From Chitinophaga pinensis (GTDB lineage Bacteria > Bacteroidota > Bacteroidia > UKL13-3): 64,000 nucleotides of DNA. The stretch covers positions 22,695-86,694 of the forward strand of contig CAMBSD010000016.1 of assembly GCA_945870425.1 (NCBI GenBank), given 5' to 3'. Of the stretch, positions 61,401-64,000 are shown one piece after another. Each line of letters opens with the position of its first letter. Position 1 is the first letter of the stretch. Both the position numbers and the translations under genes were made by a program. The notes under the pieces are model-generated. The model was not told the origin of the DNA. It did not search any database and was given only the letters and a program-made list of their open reading frames with translations.

Positions 61401-64000
61401 GGATTCAGAGATACCAGCAATGCAGTAAGCGGACCAATCATTAACACACTAGTGAATGCGAGTGCTTCTGGAGACACCGTTATATACACCATTAGAGCCA
61501 TTGCCAATGGGTGTGTATCGCCCGATACTATTATTAAAGTTACGGTATCCCCCATCCCTTCAGCCCTTGGGGGTTCAGCCAGTATCTGTTCATCAGACAC
61601 CGCTAAATTTACGCCATCTAGTTTGGTTTTTGGTACAAGCTTTACGTATACTGCAAGTCTCATCAATGGCAATGCCACTGGATTTTCAAATGGAAATGGC
61701 TCCATAAGCCAAGCACTTACCAATACCGGCAATACAAATGCCTTAGTCAGATATACCATTACACCAAGGGGCCCCTCGCCAACATTATGTATAGGTCAGC
61801 CTGTTAATTTTGATGTAATTGTTAAACCAAAACCCATATTAACCGTCACATCTGCAAGCAACATTTGTTCAGGTTCTCAAACCAATATTGTTTTAAATTC
61901 GGGAGTTGCAGGCACACTGTATCAATATAATGCCACCCTGTTATCAGGCACAAATACCAGTGGATTTTACAGCAAAACAACAGATACCTTAAGTCCCATA
62001 TCGCAAGTAATAACCAATATTGGCAGCACCAATGCGGTAGTTAGGTATTATATAACACCTATTGCAAATGCTTGTAAAGGCGATTCATTGTTACATGAAG
62101 TTACCGTTTATCCAGGTGTGATTGCAGGAACTGTTGGTTCTGCAGCAACAGTTTGTAGTGGATCAAATGCTGGAACATTAAACCTAAGTGGCAATACAGG
62201 TGCGGTGGTTAGATGGGAACTAAGTGTGGCCCCTTTTACAAATTGGAGTATTATTAATAACGTAGGTGCCACTCAAAACTATTTGAATCTTACTCAAACA
62301 ACATGGTACAGGGCAGTCATTCAAAGTGGTGGATTATGCCCAACTGTAAATACCCTACCCGTAATTATTACTGTAGATTCAGTATCAATTGCTGGTAATT
62401 TAACTGGCACCGACACCGTTTGTACTGGCATAAACAGTGGTCTCTTAACCTTAATTAATAAAAGAGGAACTATTGTGAATTGGCAATTGAGTGCAGCATT
62501 ACCAACATGGAATAATATTGGAACTACTGCTGTAAATCCTTATAGCTATGCTAATTTAACCCAAACCACTTGGTTTAGGGTTTTGGTTCAAAATGGTGTT
62601 TGTCCTTTAGCCATTTCAGATAGTGTTAGGATACAAGTAGATGCATTACCATCGGCTGCAATTGCGCCTAATAAACAAATTTGTGCCACTTCATTAACAC
62701 TTGGAACAGATGATTTTTTGGTGGCAAATCCAATTTCAATAGGAACAGGTTTGTGGACTAATTTATCTGGTCCAAATGCCCCAACTATTGTAAGCCCAAG
62801 TGCATCAACAAGTGCTATAAATAATCTTGCTATTGGTACACATTTTATTCTGTGGCAAGTAAGCAATGGTAAATGTCCATCATCAAAAGATACCTTAAAC
62901 TTGGTGGTTTACCCACCTATTCAATCCAGCATTTCGGATAGTCAGGTAATATGCAGTGGGCAAGCGCCAACAACTTTAATAGGAACCATACCCACTGGGG
63001 GAAATGGCATTTATATTTACCAATGGCAATCGAGTATAGATGGAATCAATTGGGTTGATATTGTTTCGGCAACCAATAAAGACTATCAACCAAGCACCCT
63101 TACAAGTAGCACTTGGTATAGAAGAAAAGTAGTTTCAAACGTGTGCAACCAAACAAGTAACCTTGTTTACATACAAGTCCTTCCATCCATTTCAAACAAT
63201 ACCATTACACCCAATGCTGCCATTTGCATAGGGGGCAACTCCCCTACTCTGATAGGCTCAATACCTAATGGTGGGAATTCAACATACACTTACCAATGGC
63301 AAAAATACAATGGTGCTAATTGGATAAATGCAGGGTTGACAGATACTTTAAAAGATTATAATCCTGGTATTTTATTAAACACAACAGTTTTTAGAAGAAT
63401 TGTAAGCAGCAGTTTTTGTAATGGGTTACAAGCTTCTCTTAGTAATACAGTCACGATCACCATCAACCCATTACCCATTGTAAATGCTGGTAATGATTCT
63501 TCAAAATGTCAGAATCAAACCACTTACAATTTAAATGGAAGTCCAGCAGGGGGCACTTGGTCGGGAATAGGAGTACTTAATAATACTTTCAATCCATCTG
63601 CCATGCCATTGGGTACTTATACTTTGGTTTATACTTTTACCAATGCAAATGGTTGCACCAACCGCGATACCACTTTGATTAATGTGATTGCCATACCAAA
63701 TGTAGATGCTGGCAATAATATTTCAGTCTGTCAGAATGAAGCAGCATTTCAGCTAAGCGGTTTTACACCATCATCTGGAGGCAGTTGGAGTGGACCTGCC
63801 ATCAAAAGTGGAGGAATATTCGATCCGGGTATTGCTGGTGCGGGTATATTTAAATTGTTTTATAATTTTACTGCTGGAACTGGATGTAGTGGTATAGATT
63901 CATTACTTGTTACAGTAAATCCTAGACCAAGCGGTGATTTTACTTTACCTCCTCAAATTTGTCCTAACAATTCCATTGTGCTCACAACTAATACCAATAC
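58443..64000 (+). CDS. Giant PKD/Ig-like repeat surface protein, 3' end outside window
   Basis: At least 1852 residues, open to the edge of the window, with a signal peptide (NILLLLLFCAFKLVHAQ) after ATG 58443; a second ATG at 58461 is possible. The body is a chain of about 80-130-residue modules. Early ones look PKD-like (CAGSNVSFTNSSIG then SYSWDFG). Later ones repeat ICSGAQTNIALSSNVAGT and a variant ICSGSQTNIVLNSGVAGT, then Trp-containing units (YIYQWQSSIDG) and NAGNDSSKCQN / DAGNNISVCQN units. It most likely ends in a T9SS sorting domain beyond the window. Probably a stalk or fibre adhesin. Confidence 0.92.
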   Translation, partial: MRTIKTMRFNGKIPPFCAVLSHKNILLLLLFCAFKLVHAQSISSTQINNTHFCLGGTYTVTFTTNGLFPSATFRAKLSNASGSFTAPDTLIVGNSSTNSITITIPSGRPLSNNYRLVVNSSTTLVACDTIANLTITAPSPAFSFSKYACAGTNVIFTNSSIGNGVGISSFSWNFSTTAGAPSSPNTNASPIVSFNPANGSGTINYSITLTATDAYGCTNTVKDTVIIRQKPIPNFTITNNNTCAGSNVSFTNSSIGASPLSYSWDFGNPAAGAPNSESATNPTVSFNPALGGDTISYPVILTVTNGYGCTNSIANNVDVKQKPDARLDTTNLTSTALFDPILNLFKNCSATRLDPTFLFSIGNSSSTISTNTNYTISWGDGTLNSTFSAFTTTAHSYTSLGLFNINIELLGNNGCQSNKSYQFFNGNSPSGNLISIPNVNDCVPYTLTWPVDTTTTNPNAPGTNYIFRVNDGSQPIYYTQSNLPLTISHTFTTSSCNFLPGNSFKVEFVSRNPCDSNPTVVGTVRPAQKPIASFSISTSNIICNNTTVSFNNTSIGNYFNGGTCLTTFEKYWEILPNTGWNISAGTLIPNASSINGSNSITINFNTNGIYTIKLKIKKPNTLLQNGRCIDDSTIQTICVQPTPKPSFTFTNSQSNRCTNNTLRIINTSNTLTSCGTTTYNWTILDSLNNNAIISPGTRFSYVTPSRPDSINPVFLFTQSGIYKIRLEVTNICGTVAKDTFIIIKDKPIVSLPSAKAYCDAQTIIFSSANVNHAPSFNPNYGTISAYSWSVSPAGSSFTSGTASSANPTISFPNTTTLPITYTVTLTATNECGVSNIASQQITINPRPQATASAIPSKLAFCSGGTSNIVLSNNLSSVVRYTWRAYPSSNKISGFADQLIGVSGPIIQTLINTGSVNETVLYRIVAKDTLTGCLGDSTSIIITVYPIPRVFASAQNICSGAQTNIALSSNVAGTLFTWTAIAKGATTGFRDTSNAVSGPIINTLVNASASGDTVIYTIRAIANGCVSPDTIIKVTVSPIPSALGGSASICSSDTAKFTPSSLVFGTSFTYTASLINGNATGFSNGNGSISQALTNTGNTNALVRYTITPRGPSPTLCIGQPVNFDVIVKPKPILTVTSASNICSGSQTNIVLNSGVAGTLYQYNATLLSGTNTSGFYSKTTDTLSPISQVITNIGSTNAVVRYYITPIANACKGDSLLHEVTVYPGVIAGTVGSAATVCSGSNAGTLNLSGNTGAVVRWELSVAPFTNWSIINNVGATQNYLNLTQTTWYRAVIQSGGLCPTVNTLPVIITVDSVSIAGNLTGTDTVCTGINSGLLTLINKRGTIVNWQLSAALPTWNNIGTTAVNPYSYANLTQTTWFRVLVQNGVCPLAISDSVRIQVDALPSAAIAPNKQICATSLTLGTDDFLVANPISIGTGLWTNLSGPNAPTIVSPSASTSAINNLAIGTHFILWQVSNGKCPSSKDTLNLVVYPPIQSSISDSQVICSGQAPTTLIGTIPTGGNGIYIYQWQSSIDGINWVDIVSATNKDYQPSTLTSSTWYRRKVVSNVCNQTSNLVYIQVLPSISNNTITPNAAICIGGNSPTLIGSIPNGGNSTYTYQWQKYNGANWINAGLTDTLKDYNPGILLNTTVFRRIVSSSFCNGLQASLSNTVTITINPLPIVNAGNDSSKCQNQTTYNLNGSPAGGTWSGIGVLNNTFNPSAMPLGTYTLVYTFTNANGCTNRDTTLINVIAIPNVDAGNNISVCQNEAAFQLSGFTPSSGGSWSGPAIKSGGIFDPGIAGAGIFKLFYNFTAGTGCSGIDSLLVTVNPRPSGDFTLPPQICPNNSIVLTTNTN

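Noticed and set aside
1..64000. tRNA or rRNA genes, transposases, integrases
   Set aside because: Looked for by eye on both strands; none could be supported. A tRNA scan would be needed to exclude a missed tRNA.

Overview
The window reads as a chromosome segment of a low-GC member of the Bacteroidota. Evidence for this: proteins with type 9 secretion (T9SS) C-terminal sorting domains of both kinds (20349-21161, 31645-34575, 52222-55356), a PorP/SprF-like protein next to a gliding-type adhesin, Bacteroidota-type promoters (TTG, about 19 nt, TAnnTTTG; clearest at 23610-23639), a DUF3467 protein, a TPR/outer-membrane-barrel gene pair, and AT-rich leaders without strong Shine-Dalgarno sites. The exact class cannot be decided from the sequence alone. 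Window edges cut the first gene (5' end missing) and the last one (a giant adhesin running off the 3' end).

Layout. 1-13.9 kb is mostly housekeeping and envelope: an unknown protein, enoyl-ACP reductase FabI, an M1 aminopeptidase, a small c-type cytochrome lipoprotein, a propeller lipoprotein, a TonB-C-like protein, ValS, HtpG, a TolB-like propeller and an M28 peptidase with a PDZ domain. 14.2-19.3 kb is a MacAB-type export operon (ATPase, two permeases, HlyD-like adaptor) with a four-helix-bundle gene inside it. 19.5-24.4 kb is an accessory strip: a glutathione-peroxidase-like lipoprotein, a T9SS cargo, an Omp28/thioredoxin-like lipoprotein, a Fic gene with a convergent overlapping small gene carrying a Fic-inhibitory motif, and a ParDE toxin-antitoxin pair. 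Four copies of one dispersed repeat separate the last three modules. 24.4-41.7 kb returns to core functions: TPR protein plus barrel, DUF3467, an envelope protein, PASTA/T9SS/rhodanese operon, an AAA_14/DUF4143 ATPase, MnmE and YidC, with a small broken phage-like gene at 36.5-36.9 kb.

42-52 kb is the most unusual part. A WYL-type regulator is divergent from a barrel gene; then come a DnaB-type helicase, a candidate retron (structured RNA bounded by 18/19-nt complementary ends, a reverse transcriptase with retron NAxxH and VTG motifs, and an AAA+ ATPase), and a run of small envelope genes. Six copies of a previously unfamiliar leader element of about 60 nt stand in the same orientation before the genes at 43118, 48573, 49362, 50430, 51194 and 52222; in the middle four the distance to the start codon is nearly constant (78-83 nt). 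The run is bounded by a direct repeat containing the last 63 bases of the ATPase gene, and it contains an attC-like palindrome at 50855-51013.

52.2-64 kb is a surface-adhesin operon: a T9SS type-B cargo, PorP/SprF, an OmpA/PD40 protein, and a very large PKD/Ig-like repeat protein. The first three genes lie 3-6 bp apart and fit a SprB/SprF-type secretion and anchoring module. No rRNA, tRNA, CRISPR array, transposase or integrase was recognised.
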